Shown here: positions 36,389 through 45,065 of the stretch, in pieces
Numbering within the stretch: the stretch's first letter is position 1
How the letters are laid out: every line of letters begins with the position of its first letter
Source: Acetobacteraceae bacterium
GTDB taxonomy: Bacteria; Pseudomonadota; Alphaproteobacteria; Acetobacterales; Acetobacteraceae
NCBI GenBank assembly: GCA_022842185.1
Contig: JALHQB010000009.1
Location: forward strand, 1 to 64,000
Direction: 5' to 3'
DNA length: 64,000 nt
Translations under genes and position numbers: made by a program
Notes under the pieces: generated by a model
The model's database searches: none
Seen by the model: only the letters and a program-made list of their open reading frames with translations
What the model was told of the DNA's origin: nothing

Positions 36389-37543
36389 TCAGGGGGCCGG
36401 CCGGGGTGTCCGGTCCGCCATGACCGAAAGGTAGTCTCGGAGTTCGATCCCGGCCCCCTCCATGATCCCCAGGTAGCTTCGACACAGTTCCTTCCGCCGC
36501 GCGAGATACCCGTTCTGGTCGAAGGGAAACATGTCGCGCAGTGCCTCGCGATTGATACTGTCGATCGTCGATGCGGGGCGCGTGGGGATCGCCATGGTTT
36601 CACACAGTTCGGCTGTACGGCTGTCATGGCTGATGCAGCCCGCGGGCGTGCCGGCCTGAATCGCCAACATCGCACCATGGAACCGGGTGCCGACCACGAA
36701 GTCGTAGGACTTCAGTTCCGTCATCCAGCGCTCGGCATCGAAATAGGCGACCGCGTGCCGGACGCACCAGTGGCGGAACTCTTCCATCGATAGTCCCGGC
36801 CGTATGTATCCCCTGAAAAGTTCCTGCTGTTCCGGAGGAAGACGATCGAGTTCACCCCGGGCCAGCCATAGCATCTTGAGATTATGCTGAACGATGTACC
36901 CGCCCGGTTCCTGCTGAATCAGGTCGGCCATGTCAGACTCGAGCTTCGCCAGCGCCGGCAGGAAGGGTATTCCCGCAGCGACAGCAATGCGCGAAGGCAA
37001 GACGCGCTGCTTTTGCGCGATATCGGACAGGAAATTCGGATTGAATTGTATGAAGTTCGACGGGCATCCCGTAACGACCGCGCTGCTGCCGATGCCCCTC
37101 TCATCCAGTTGTTCGAGGGTGAATTGGCCGCGGACGCCAATGTTTGGTGCTTTGCCGGGTCGATGATCGGCAATCGTCTTCAGCCACCGCTCCGTGCCTG
37201 GCGTGAGCTTCAGCTTCGCGTTGGTTGATACCGCCTGTGCCCCAAGGCCGATGCCCACGATCGGCAAGCCGATCTCCTCCAGCCGCCGTGCTACGTCGCC
37301 AAGATCGGTGTGTGGGCCGAGCTGGTTGGCAAGAGGCATCACGAGAACATCGGCGCGCTCGCGGATCTCCGCCGCGGAACTGGCCAGCGAGACGAACGCT
37401 GTCGGCTGCGCGACCTGCGTCACCATAGCATAGTTGAAGGCCAGATTGCCGGTGTTGCCACCAACGGCATCAAAAAGTGCCTCCGTACTCAACAAATCCC
37501 CGTTCTTCACAAACGGGTCGCTTCCGACAAAAGCCGCCCTCAC
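36389..37543 (-). CDS. polysaccharide pyruvyl transferase family protein
   Basis: A 384-residue protein of the pyruvyl-transferase (CsaB/WcaK) group, which adds pyruvate ketals to surface polysaccharides. The ADVLVMPLANQLGPHTDLG, TGCPSNF and FVVGTRFHGAMLAIQAGTP segments match the two Rossmann-like halves of this family. The start is a GTG at 37541-37543 with GGAGG 5 bases upstream. Base composition is visibly more AT than the neighbours, and no polysaccharide genes lie alongside, which suggests acquisition by transfer. Confidence 0.82.
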   Translation of the reverse strand: MRAAFVGSDPFVKNGDLLSTEALFDAVGGNTGNLAFNYAMVTQVAQPTAFVSLASSAAEIRERADVLVMPLANQLGPHTDLGDVARRLEEIGLPIVGIGLGAQAVSTNAKLKLTPGTERWLKTIADHRPGKAPNIGVRGQFTLEQLDERGIGSSAVVTGCPSNFIQFNPNFLSDIAQKQRVLPSRIAVAAGIPFLPALAKLESDMADLIQQEPGGYIVQHNLKMLWLARGELDRLPPEQQELFRGYIRPGLSMEEFRHWCVRHAVAYFDAERWMTELKSYDFVVGTRFHGAMLAIQAGTPAGCISHDSRTAELCETMAIPTRPASTIDSINREALRDMFPFDQNGYLARRKELCRSYLGIMEGAGIELRDYLSVMADRTPRPAP

Positions 37544-37714
37544 CGTCACCTCCACTTCAACAGAACGTCACCGCGTGGCCATCGCCTGCGCAACCGGTCT
37601 GGTATGTCACGCACGCCCGGCGCTGTGGAGGGACAATGGGACGTCGGAAAATCAACCTCTTGCACTTCGTCTTCGTCTTGGCTTGATGGCACCGACAGCA
37701 ATGAGGAAACGTCC

Positions 37715-39067
37715 ATGCCCGTGAACCCAGCCGATGGCGCCGTGCTCGGCACGCTGTACGGCACCGACGCCATGCGCGCCGCCATGGGCGAACACGCCTT
37801 CCTGCAACGCATGCTGGATGTCGAAGCCGCCCTCGCCCGCGCCCAGGCCCGGCTCGGCATCATCCCCGCCGAGGCCGCGCCCGTCATCACCGCCGCCGCC
37901 GATGCCTCCCGCCTGGACCTCGCCGCCATGGCGGCAGCGACGCGCAACACCGGCTACCCCGTGGTGGGGCTGGTGAAACAGCTCTCGGCGCTCGCCGGCC
38001 CCGATGCCGGGCGCTGGACCCATTGGGGCGCCACCACTCAGGACATCATGGACACCGCCGTGGTGCTCCAGCTGCGCGACGGGCTGGCGCTGATCGAAGC
38101 CGATCTGCGCGCCACCATCGCCGCCTTCGCCGCGATGGCGGCCGCGCACCGGGACACTGTGATGGCCGGTCGCACCCACCTGCAGCACGCGCTGCCCGTT
38201 ACCTTCGGCTACAAGGTCGCGGTGTGGCTGTCGCCGCTGCTGGCCTCGCTCGATGCCTTGCCGCGCATCCGCGAACGCGCCCTGCGCCTGTCCTTCGGCG
38301 GGGCCGCCGGCACGCTCGCCTCGCTGGGCGACCAGGGGCTGGCGGTCACGCGCGAACTCGCGGCCGAACTGTCCCTGGCCGAGGCCGACATCCCCTGGCA
38401 TGTCGCGCGAGATGGCCTGAATGAGGCGGTGTGCTGGCTCGGCATCCTGTGCGGCACCCTGGCCAAGATCGCCACCGACGTGATGCTGATGATGCAGACC
38501 GAACTCGCCGAGGTCTCCGAACCCCACATCCGCGGCCGCGGCGGTTCATCGACCATGCCGCAGAAGCGCAACCCGATCGCCTGCGAATACGTGCTGTCGC
38601 AATCGCGCGGCGTGCACGCACTGGTCCCGCAGATGCTGGCCGGCATGGCCCAGGATTTCGAGCGCGGCACCGGCCCCTGGCAGACCGAATTGCTCGCCCT
38701 GCCGCAGGCCTTCCTGCTCGGCCATGGCGCGCTGTCCCAGGCGCGTTTCATCGCCGAAGGGCTCGTCGTCGATGCCGCGCGCATGCGCCGCAACCTGGAC
38801 GCGACCGGCGGCCTGATCGTGTCGGAAGCGGTGATGATGGGGCTGGCACCCGTATTCGGGCGCGGCGAATCCCACCACATCGTCAATGACGCCTGCGACC
38901 TCGCCATCGCGGAAGGCATCGGGTTGACCGAGGCGCTGATGCGCGATGCGCGGGTCTCCGCGAAGCTGGACGAAGCCGCGATCGCGAAGATGACCGATCC
39001 GACGGCCTATCTCGGCAGCGCGGGGGTGTTCGTGGACCGGGTGTTGGCGCGCGCCGGCCAGGGCTGA
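37715..39067 (+). CDS. PcaB/adenylosuccinate lyase-like protein
   Basis: A 450-residue member of the fumarase/aspartase/argininosuccinate lyase superfamily, closest in style to 3-carboxy-cis,cis-muconate cycloisomerase (PcaB). The signature GGSSTMPQKRNP near residue 280 holds the active-site loop; THWGATTQDIMDTA near 105 holds the first conserved region. GAGGAAA precedes the ATG at 37715. No other protocatechuate genes are adjacent, so the substrate is not settled. Confidence 0.88.
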   Translation: MPVNPADGAVLGTLYGTDAMRAAMGEHAFLQRMLDVEAALARAQARLGIIPAEAAPVITAAADASRLDLAAMAAATRNTGYPVVGLVKQLSALAGPDAGRWTHWGATTQDIMDTAVVLQLRDGLALIEADLRATIAAFAAMAAAHRDTVMAGRTHLQHALPVTFGYKVAVWLSPLLASLDALPRIRERALRLSFGGAAGTLASLGDQGLAVTRELAAELSLAEADIPWHVARDGLNEAVCWLGILCGTLAKIATDVMLMMQTELAEVSEPHIRGRGGSSTMPQKRNPIACEYVLSQSRGVHALVPQMLAGMAQDFERGTGPWQTELLALPQAFLLGHGALSQARFIAEGLVVDAARMRRNLDATGGLIVSEAVMMGLAPVFGRGESHHIVNDACDLAIAEGIGLTEALMRDARVSAKLDEAAIAKMTDPTAYLGSAGVFVDRVLARAGQG

Positions 39068-39068
39068 T

Positions 39069-39127
39069 CGGAGAAGGGCTTCGCCCCTCTCCGAACCTCT
39101 CCCCACCAGGGGGCAACGGCCCCCTGG
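39069..39127. terminator. two-hairpin module, copy 2
   Basis: Hairpin 1 (39069-39093) pairs CGGAGA and GGGC with GCCC and TCTCCG, with one mismatch. Hairpin 2 (39106-39127) pairs CCAGGGGGC with GCCCCCTGG over AACG. It begins two bases after the stop of the PcaB-like gene and faces the convergent gene ending at 39264. Confidence 0.65.
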
Positions 39128-39205
39128 ACCGCGATCGATCGGCGCCGACCACCATCAATCATCACCCAGGAGCGGTCAGCGCGACCGTCGGGGGCGCGAA
39201 GGCAA

Positions 39206-39223
39206 GGCGGGCGGATGCCCGCC
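39206..39223. terminator. GC hairpin near the end of the convergent gene
   Basis: GGCGGGC pairs with GCCCGCC over GGAT. It lies 40 bases beyond the 3' end of the leftward transglycosylase gene, so it may be that gene's terminator. No T-run is present. Confidence 0.4.
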
Positions 39224-39263
39224 GCTTGGGGGCCTACAAAACTCATTGGCCGGCCGCGCCGGC

Positions 39264-40037
39264 CTATGGCGCTTCGGCCAGTTCCAGCAGCGCCTGGCCG
39301 TTGCGGCGGAAGGCGGTCATCTGGTTGCGCGTCCCGCGGCAGCGCTCGGCGAACAGGCTGCTGTCAGGCGCCACCACATCGATCTTGGACCGCACCCGGC
39401 ACACCAGCCGCGTCGTCATGCCCGGCGACCCGCCATGCCAGCGCACCAGCGCCATCGACCAGTCACCATAGGTCTCATAGTGCTGGAGCAGGTAATTCGC
39501 CGCCCATTCCGTCGCCTTGTACGGGTCGAGCGGCCAATCCTCCCCGCCGCGAGCATGCACCGAGACATTGACCTGCATGCAGCCGGCCATGGCGCGCCCA
39601 CCCGATGCGCGGATCAGGCGCATCGCCTCCTCCTTGCGCGCCGGGTAATAGGCACGGCCGCCGATGCTCAACGCATGGGCGTGCAACCCACTCTCATTCA
39701 GCGCGATACCGACCAACAGCCCCTCGGGCAGGTTATGGGCACGCTCGGCCTCGCGCGCGGCATCCAGGCAGGCGGCGCGGGGTGACAGTTCCTCACGCGG
39801 GGTCGCGGGGATGGCGGCGGCGACCTGCACAGGGGGCTCCGGCGGCGCACAGGCGGACAAGGCGAGCGCCCCGGCCAGCGCCGCGGCCCAGATCGGGGAC
39901 AACAGGCGCCGGCCGGCACGGGCACGGGCACGACGCAGGCGGTTGATCAGGCAACGCCCCCCCCGCGCAACCAGGCGCTGGGGGGCCGCACGATGTCGCC
40001 GGCTCGTCGCGGCCGGCATTGCATTCGTGGTTATCAT
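39264..40037 (-). CDS. lytic-transglycosylase-like lipoprotein; start uncertain
   Basis: About 257 residues. An arginine-rich n-region, a hydrophobic core (SPIWAAALAGALALSAC) and a lipobox indicate a lipoprotein. The mature part has EGLLVGIALNESGLHAHAL, resembling the catalytic glutamate region of SLT-type lytic transglycosylases (E in NESG), followed by GCMQVN and Y-N/A-NYLL segments typical of the fold. The start is unclear: ATGs at 40037 and 40019 are possible, and the basic leader is unusually long. A 40-percent-GC region lies upstream. Confidence 0.78.
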   Translation of the reverse strand: MITTNAMPAATSRRHRAAPQRLVARGGRCLINRLRRARARAGRRLLSPIWAAALAGALALSACAPPEPPVQVAAAIPATPREELSPRAACLDAAREAERAHNLPEGLLVGIALNESGLHAHALSIGGRAYYPARKEEAMRLIRASGGRAMAGCMQVNVSVHARGGEDWPLDPYKATEWAANYLLQHYETYGDWSMALVRWHGGSPGMTTRLVCRVRSKIDVVAPDSSLFAERCRGTRNQMTAFRRNGQALLELAEAP

Positions 40038-40055
40038 GCCGGCCTTCGACCACAA

Positions 40056-40225
40056 TCGGCCGGAAAGATCAAACCGCGCCCACCATCATGCGACAGTCAC
40101 CACCAGAAGAACGTAATGTGGCGGGAATGGGGCTCAGTAAAAACGAAATACACATTCCCTTCATTGCACCACCGAACTCCACCCTCTTCTATACAATACA
40201 TCGAATTACAATATTTCTCGGCAAA
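40056..40225. other. AT-rich gap upstream of the lipoprotein gene
   Basis: 40131-40220 is 40 percent G+C by count, far below the coding average here. It lies between the leftward ThDP gene's end and the lipoprotein start, so it should hold the lipoprotein promoter. I could not pick a convincing hexamer pair. No gene is visible. Confidence 0.45.
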
Positions 40226-41854
40226 TCATCCCATGCGGACGGATGGTGCCCCCTGCCCTTCGATCAGGACATTCACGCAGGCAGGCTTGCCGCTGGCGAA
40301 GGCGCGCTCCAGCGCCGGCACCAGCTCCTCGGCCCGCGTCACGTATTCGCCATGACCACCCAGGGCGGCGGCCACCAGGTCGTAGCGCGTGCCCGGCGCC
40401 AAGCCGCAGCCATGCGCCCGCGCCACGCCGTATTCGCGCAGCTGGATCTGGTGTTCCGCATTCCAACGCGCGTCATTGCCGACCACGGCGACGAAGGGCA
40501 GACCGTGGCGATGGGCGGTATCGAACTCGGCCATGTGGAAGCCAAAGGTGCCATCCCCCAGCACCGCCAGGATGCGGGCATCGGGCCGGGCGGCGCGGGC
40601 GGCCAGCGCGAAGGGAATGGACGGCCCGATCGCACCCGCGACGCCGTTGATGACACGGGCCGGGGCCGAGAGGATGGCCTGCGCCCATTGGCCGATCTCC
40701 CCGCCGTCACTGACCAGCACCGCGTCGGGGCTGTCCAGGAACCGGCGCAGCGCCAGGCACAGCGTCGCCGGATGGATCGGGCCTTCCGGTGCGCCCGCCA
40801 GCCCGTCCCAGGCGGCGGGACGGTGGGCGATGTGCTCGCGCAGCCGGGCCGCCCAGGCGGCGTTGGGGTGTGGCGATGCGGCAGCCGCCAGGGCGGCGAC
40901 AGCCTCCGCCGCGCCGGCCATGGCGGTGACGGCGATGCGCGCGCCAAGGCTTTCGACCGCCCGCGCCAGCACCGCTTCATCCGGCTCCACCACGACGAAG
41001 CGCGCGGCGGCGGCGATGCCCGGTGCGCGGCCGAAGCGCAGCGTGAAGTCGAGGGCCTTGCCCAGCAGCACGATCAGATCGGCCTCGGCCAGGGCCTGCG
41101 CGAAGGCGCCGAGCGACGGGTCGCCCAACCCCCGCGGGCTTTCCATCGGCACCACCGGCAGGCCGCTGCGCGCGGCGAGTACTGCGATCGCCTCGCGTCC
41201 GGCCGGCGTGCACAGCGCCGGCGGCACCACCAGCACAGGCCGTTGCGCGCCGGCGATGGCGGCGGCGATGGCGGCCGCGGTCTCGGGCGAAAGCGGCATA
41301 GGCAGCGGCGCGAAATCGCCCGGATCGGGCAGCGACGGCGGCGCGATCCGCGCATCCAGCACATCGGTCGGCAGCGACAGATGCACCGGCCCGGGCCGGC
41401 CTGACCGGGCCAATTGCATTGCCTGCGCAACATCCTGCGCAATGGTCTCGGCGGTCGTCGCCGTGAAGGACGCCTTGCACAGCGGTTCGGCCATGCGCGC
41501 CTGTTCCAGCTCCTGGAAGGCGCCGAGACCAAGTTCGTTCAGCGGCGCATGGCCGGACAGCAGCAGAAGCGGCACTTCCCCCGCCTGGGCGGTCGGCAGG
41601 CCCGCCACCGCATTGGTGTGCCCCTGCCCGCCGGTGACGAGGGCGACACCGCATTCCCCGGTCAGCCTGGCCCAGGCATCGGCCATGTGGACGGCGGCGG
41701 CTTCATGCCGGGTGTGGATGATGTCGATGCCCGATGCGAACAACGCATCATAGACCGGCATGATGTGGTTGCCGGACAGGCTGAAGATCCGGCTGACACC
41801 GGCCTGCTTCAACGCGTGCACCAGCATCTCCGCGCCGCGGATCGTCTCGGCCAT
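40226..41854 (-). CDS. thiamine-diphosphate-binding enzyme, acetolactate synthase-like
   Basis: A 542-residue ThDP enzyme, a distant relative of the one at 15160. The activating glutamate is in RHEAAAVHMADAWARLTG (near residue 50) and the ThDP/Mg motif GDGTFGFHMAEF...ND near residue 430. The start at 41852-41854 has GGGAGG about 6 bases upstream. No partner subunit is adjacent. Likely an oxo-acid decarboxylase or carboligase of catabolism; substrate unknown. It faces away from the sdhB-like operon across 95 bases. Confidence 0.86.
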   Translation of the reverse strand: MAETIRGAEMLVHALKQAGVSRIFSLSGNHIMPVYDALFASGIDIIHTRHEAAAVHMADAWARLTGECGVALVTGGQGHTNAVAGLPTAQAGEVPLLLLSGHAPLNELGLGAFQELEQARMAEPLCKASFTATTAETIAQDVAQAMQLARSGRPGPVHLSLPTDVLDARIAPPSLPDPGDFAPLPMPLSPETAAAIAAAIAGAQRPVLVVPPALCTPAGREAIAVLAARSGLPVVPMESPRGLGDPSLGAFAQALAEADLIVLLGKALDFTLRFGRAPGIAAAARFVVVEPDEAVLARAVESLGARIAVTAMAGAAEAVAALAAAASPHPNAAWAARLREHIAHRPAAWDGLAGAPEGPIHPATLCLALRRFLDSPDAVLVSDGGEIGQWAQAILSAPARVINGVAGAIGPSIPFALAARAARPDARILAVLGDGTFGFHMAEFDTAHRHGLPFVAVVGNDARWNAEHQIQLREYGVARAHGCGLAPGTRYDLVAAALGGHGEYVTRAEELVPALERAFASGKPACVNVLIEGQGAPSVRMG

Positions 41855-41949
41855 GGGTATCCTCCCTCGTGTTTCGGCGGCCAGCACGCCACGGGCTGGA
41901 CAGGCTGTCCAGCGCCGGTAGTCTCGTCGGCCATAGGTGGGGAACGCGC

Positions 41950-42687
41950 ATGGCCGAAGTGGCCAGCCTGAAGGTCAGCGTCTGGCGCGGCGGGGAACAG
42001 GGCCATTTCGCCCGCTTCGACGTACCGGCGCGCGAAAATCAGACCGTGCTCGACGTCGTCACCCATATCCAGCGCGAACTCGATCCCTCGCTTGCCTATC
42101 GTTTCGCCTGCCGGGTCGGCATGTGCGGGTCCTGCGCGATGACGGTGAATGGCCGGGCGCGCTGGACCTGCCGCACCCATGTGCGCAAGGTCGTCGATGC
42201 CGATGGCGCGCTGGAATTGCGGCCGCTGGCCAACCTGCCGGTGATCCGCGACCTGGCCGCGGACCTCGCGCCCTTCTTCGACAAATGGTCGCGCGCGCAT
42301 GGCACCTTCCAGCCCAAGGATGCGCGCGATGGCGCGGTCCCCGATGACTTCGCCGTGGTCCCTCCGGCATCGAAGCAGCGACGCGAAGCGGATGCCGGGA
42401 TCGAATGCATCGGCTGCGCGGTCTGTTACGCGTCCTGCGACGTGGTGGCGTGGAACGGCGATTATCTCGGCCCCGCCGCGCTGAACCGCGCCTGGACCCT
42501 GGTGAATGACGTGCGCGACGGCGGGCGCGGAGAAAGGCTGGATGCGGTGGCCGGCGATGCGGGGTGCCATTCCTGCCATTCGACGCAATCCTGCACCGAA
42601 CGCTGCCCGAAAAACCTCGATCCATCCGCGGCGATTGCGGGCCTGAAGCGGGTGCTGTTCTGGGACACGCTGCTGGGGCGGCGATGA
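41950..42687 (+). CDS. succinate dehydrogenase/fumarate reductase iron-sulphur subunit
   Basis: A 245-residue SdhB/FrdB-like protein carrying electrons between a flavoprotein and membrane quinone. The [2Fe-2S] motif C-x4-C-x2-C-x11-C is in CRVGMCGSC...WTC (about residues 53-74). A second cluster motif reads CIGCAVCYASC (about 157-167), where the usual proline after the last cysteine is replaced by aspartate, and a third is CHSCHSTQSCTERCPKNLDP. It heads a nine-gene unit whose flavoprotein subunit is the last gene. The stop overlaps the next start (ATGA at 42684). Confidence 0.9.
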   Translation: MAEVASLKVSVWRGGEQGHFARFDVPARENQTVLDVVTHIQRELDPSLAYRFACRVGMCGSCAMTVNGRARWTCRTHVRKVVDADGALELRPLANLPVIRDLAADLAPFFDKWSRAHGTFQPKDARDGAVPDDFAVVPPASKQRREADAGIECIGCAVCYASCDVVAWNGDYLGPAALNRAWTLVNDVRDGGRGERLDAVAGDAGCHSCHSTQSCTERCPKNLDPSAAIAGLKRVLFWDTLLGRR

Positions 42688-43076
42688 GCGCGTCCGAGCG
42701 CCATGGCGAAACACCAGCCGCCGGGCGGCCGCGCAGCGCCACGACACGCGCGCAGACCCATCTGTGGGTCGCGCAGCGCGTCACCGCGATGGTGCTGGCC
42801 ATCGCGGTGGTGGTGCATCTGGTGATGATCGTCATGGCGGTGCGCGGCGGGCTGTCGGCGGCCGAGATCATCGCCCGCACCCGCGGCAATGAGGCCTGGC
42901 TGGCGTTTTACGTCGTCTTCGCACTGGCCGCCGGCGTGCATGGCGCGATCGGCCTGCGCAACATCGCCGCCGAGGCCGTCGGGCTGCGCGGGCGCGGCGC
43001 CGATCTCGCCTGGGTCGCGGCGGGGCTGGTCACGGCGGGATTCGGCATCCGCGCCGCCATCGGGTTGTATGCGTGA
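42684..43076 (+). CDS. SdhC/SdhD-like membrane anchor subunit (first)
   Basis: A 130-residue polytopic protein with three membrane segments. VAQRVTAMVLAIAVVVHLVM (about residue 40) resembles the start of the SDH cytochrome anchor. VHGAIGLRNI (about residue 96) has the H-x-x-x-G-x-R pattern of the heme b ligand helix. It is sandwiched between the Fe-S and second anchor genes with ATGA and TGATG overlaps. The N-terminal ~28 residues are polar. Confidence 0.78.
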   Translation: MSASERHGETPAAGRPRSATTRAQTHLWVAQRVTAMVLAIAVVVHLVMIVMAVRGGLSAAEIIARTRGNEAWLAFYVVFALAAGVHGAIGLRNIAAEAVGLRGRGADLAWVAAGLVTAGFGIRAAIGLYA

Positions 43077-43417
43077 TGGATTTGCGCGCGCGCTCGCACC
43101 CCACCTATCTCGCTTTCGTGGTCCATCGCGTCTCGGGGCTGTTGCTCGCGCTGTTCCTGCCGGTGCATTTCTGGGTGCTGGGCACGGCGATCCAGGGGGA
43201 GGCACGGCTCGACGGCTTCCTGCGCTGGACCGACAACCCGATGGCCAAGGCGGCGGAGACGCTGCTGGTCGTGCTGCTGGCGGCGCATCTGGCGGGGGGG
43301 TTGCGCGTGCTGGCGCTGGAATTCCTCGGCTGGCGGGCGCGGCAGAAGGACATGGTGGCGGCGTCGGCCGGCATCGCGCTGCTGGTCGGACTGGTGTTCC
43401 TGCTCAATGTGGTTTGA
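43076..43417 (+). CDS. SdhC/SdhD-like membrane anchor subunit (second)
   Basis: A 113-residue polytopic protein with three membrane segments. VVHRVSGLLLALFLPVHFWV near its start has the quinone-site HRxSG of SdhC, and AHLAGGLRVLALE (about residue 75) repeats the H-x-x-x-G-x-R heme-ligand pattern. The ATG at 43076 overlaps the previous stop; a GTG three bases earlier is an alternative. The TauE-like gene starts 11 bases before its stop. Confidence 0.8.
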   Translation: MDLRARSHPTYLAFVVHRVSGLLLALFLPVHFWVLGTAIQGEARLDGFLRWTDNPMAKAAETLLVVLLAAHLAGGLRVLALEFLGWRARQKDMVAASAGIALLVGLVFLLNVV

Positions 43418-44138
43418 AGCGAGTGTGGTGGCCGGGGCGTGTTTCGTCGCCGCCTTCTGCGCCGGCATGGCTGGGTTTGCCTTCGTGCTGGTGGCGGCGG
43501 GGATCCTGCTGCATGTCGTGCCGCCATCGGTCACCGCGCCGGTGCTCGTGCTGGGCAGCCTGATGGCGCAATCCATGGCGCTTCCGGCGCTGTGGAAGCA
43601 TATCGAATGGCCGCGGCTGCGGTTCTTCCTCGGCGTCGCGGTACTTGGCCTGCCGGTGGGGTTGCTGGTGCTGTCGCGTGGGCCGGCGCCCACCATCGTC
43701 GCCGGGGTCGGGCTGCTGCTGGTGGTCTATTCCGGATACATGCTGGCGCGCGTTGCGATGCGGCTGGCGCCGCCCGAGGTTGGCGGCGGCCGCGCGGCCG
43801 ATGCGGCGGTTGGTTTCGCCAGCGGCATACTGGGCGGTATCGGCGGTTTCGTCGGGGCGCTCCCGGCGATGTGGGCGGACATCCAGGGCTGGCCGAAGGA
43901 CCGCGCGCGGGCCTTCATGCAGCCCTTCATCGTGTTCATGCAGGCGATCACCGCGGTGGGCCTGGCCTTCGGTGGCTTCTTCACCCAGCAGGCGCTGGTG
44001 CTGACCGCGGCGGCGGTGCCGGCGCTGGTGATCGGCACGATGATCGGCCTGCGCGCCTATGTGAGGCTGCCGGCGCAGGGGTTTCGTATTATCCTGCTCG
44101 TGCTGCTGCTGGTCTCGGGTATCTCATTGTTGATCTGA
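43407..44138 (+). CDS. TauE/SafE-type permease inside the sdh-like operon
   Basis: A 243-residue membrane protein of the TauE/SafE (DUF81) family, which moves sulfur-containing or other organic anions across the inner membrane. Hallmarks are GMAGFAFVLVAAG (about residue 20) and a later GILGGIGGFVGALPAMW that repeats the same motif, as is usual for this two-half family. About eight membrane segments are expected. Position within the operon suggests it carries an acid used by the enzymes alongside. Confidence 0.88.
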   Translation: MWFEASVVAGACFVAAFCAGMAGFAFVLVAAGILLHVVPPSVTAPVLVLGSLMAQSMALPALWKHIEWPRLRFFLGVAVLGLPVGLLVLSRGPAPTIVAGVGLLLVVYSGYMLARVAMRLAPPEVGGGRAADAAVGFASGILGGIGGFVGALPAMWADIQGWPKDRARAFMQPFIVFMQAITAVGLAFGGFFTQQALVLTAAAVPALVIGTMIGLRAYVRLPAQGFRIILLVLLLVSGISLLI

Positions 44139-44156
44139 CCGGAGGAAACAGGCGCC

Positions 44157-45065
44157 ATGACGCTGATGACGAAGCCTGGGATCGAACCCCTGCGGATCGA
44201 ACCCGAAGCGATCGAGGAAGCCGCGAAGCTTCTCTACATCCGCGCGTGCAAGATCCTGCCTGACGACATCAAGGCCGGCTTCGCGCGGCTCGACGGGTCG
44301 GAGACCGACGCCACGGCCAAGACCATCCTCGCCACCATGATCGAGAACATCGGCGTGGCGGAACGGATGGACAACCTGCTGTGCCAGGACACGGGCATCC
44401 CGATCTTCAATGTGCTGGTCGGTCGCAACGTGCAGGTCGATGGCTGGGCGCTGAAGCAGGCCATCGCGCGCGGCACCGAACGCGCCACGCGCGACCACCC
44501 GCTGCGCTCATCCGTCGTGCACCCGATCACGCGCAGGAACGAACACACCTCCTGCGGCGAACGGGTTCCCGTCATCAACATCGACTTCACCGATGTGGAA
44601 CGCGAATTGCGGATCGAGATGATCCCCAAGGGTTCCGGTTCCGAGAACGGATCGTTCCTGCAGATGCTGATCCCCGCCGATGGCGTCGCAGCGGTGAAGC
44701 GCTTCGTGGTGGACCGGGTGATCCAGGCCGGCGGCAAGGTCTGCCCGCCCACCATCGTCGGCGTGGGCGTTGGCGGCACGTCGGATCTGTGCATGCACTT
44801 GGCGAAGGTGGCGGCGACGCGGCCCCTCGGGTCGCGCTGCGCCGATGCGGAAGGTGCCGCGCTGGAAGCCGCGCTGTCGGAGGCGGTGAACAGCCTTGGC
44901 ATCGGCCCGCAGGGGCTGGGTGGCGATTCCACCGCCTTCGCCGTGCATGTCGAAACCGCCGCGACGCACATCACGATGAATCCCGTCGCGGTGAACATCC
45001 AGTGCCATTCGGCGCGGCGCGCCAGCGCGACCTTCACCGCCGACGGCATCCGGATCGGCTTCTGA
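44157..45065 (+). CDS. class I fumarase/tartrate dehydratase alpha-type subunit
   Basis: A 302-residue protein equivalent to the N-terminal (Fe-S) part of class I fumarase, or the alpha subunit of L-tartrate dehydratase. The hallmark cysteines sit in LLCQDTGIPIFNV (about residue 79), HTSCGERVPV (about 140) and a later VCPPTIVGVGVGGTSD, giving three ligands for a [4Fe-4S] cluster. A GNAT gene separates it from its beta partner. GGAGGAAA precedes the ATG at 44157. The stop overlaps the GNAT ATG (TGATG). Confidence 0.88.
   Translation: MTLMTKPGIEPLRIEPEAIEEAAKLLYIRACKILPDDIKAGFARLDGSETDATAKTILATMIENIGVAERMDNLLCQDTGIPIFNVLVGRNVQVDGWALKQAIARGTERATRDHPLRSSVVHPITRRNEHTSCGERVPVINIDFTDVERELRIEMIPKGSGSENGSFLQMLIPADGVAAVKRFVVDRVIQAGGKVCPPTIVGVGVGGTSDLCMHLAKVAATRPLGSRCADAEGAALEAALSEAVNSLGIGPQGLGGDSTAFAVHVETAATHITMNPVAVNIQCHSARRASATFTADGIRIGF

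Noticed and set aside
40019..41404. 461-residue open frame antisense to the ThDP enzyme
   Set aside because: Low-complexity Arg/Gly/Ala composition; the opposite strand has intact ThDP motifs.
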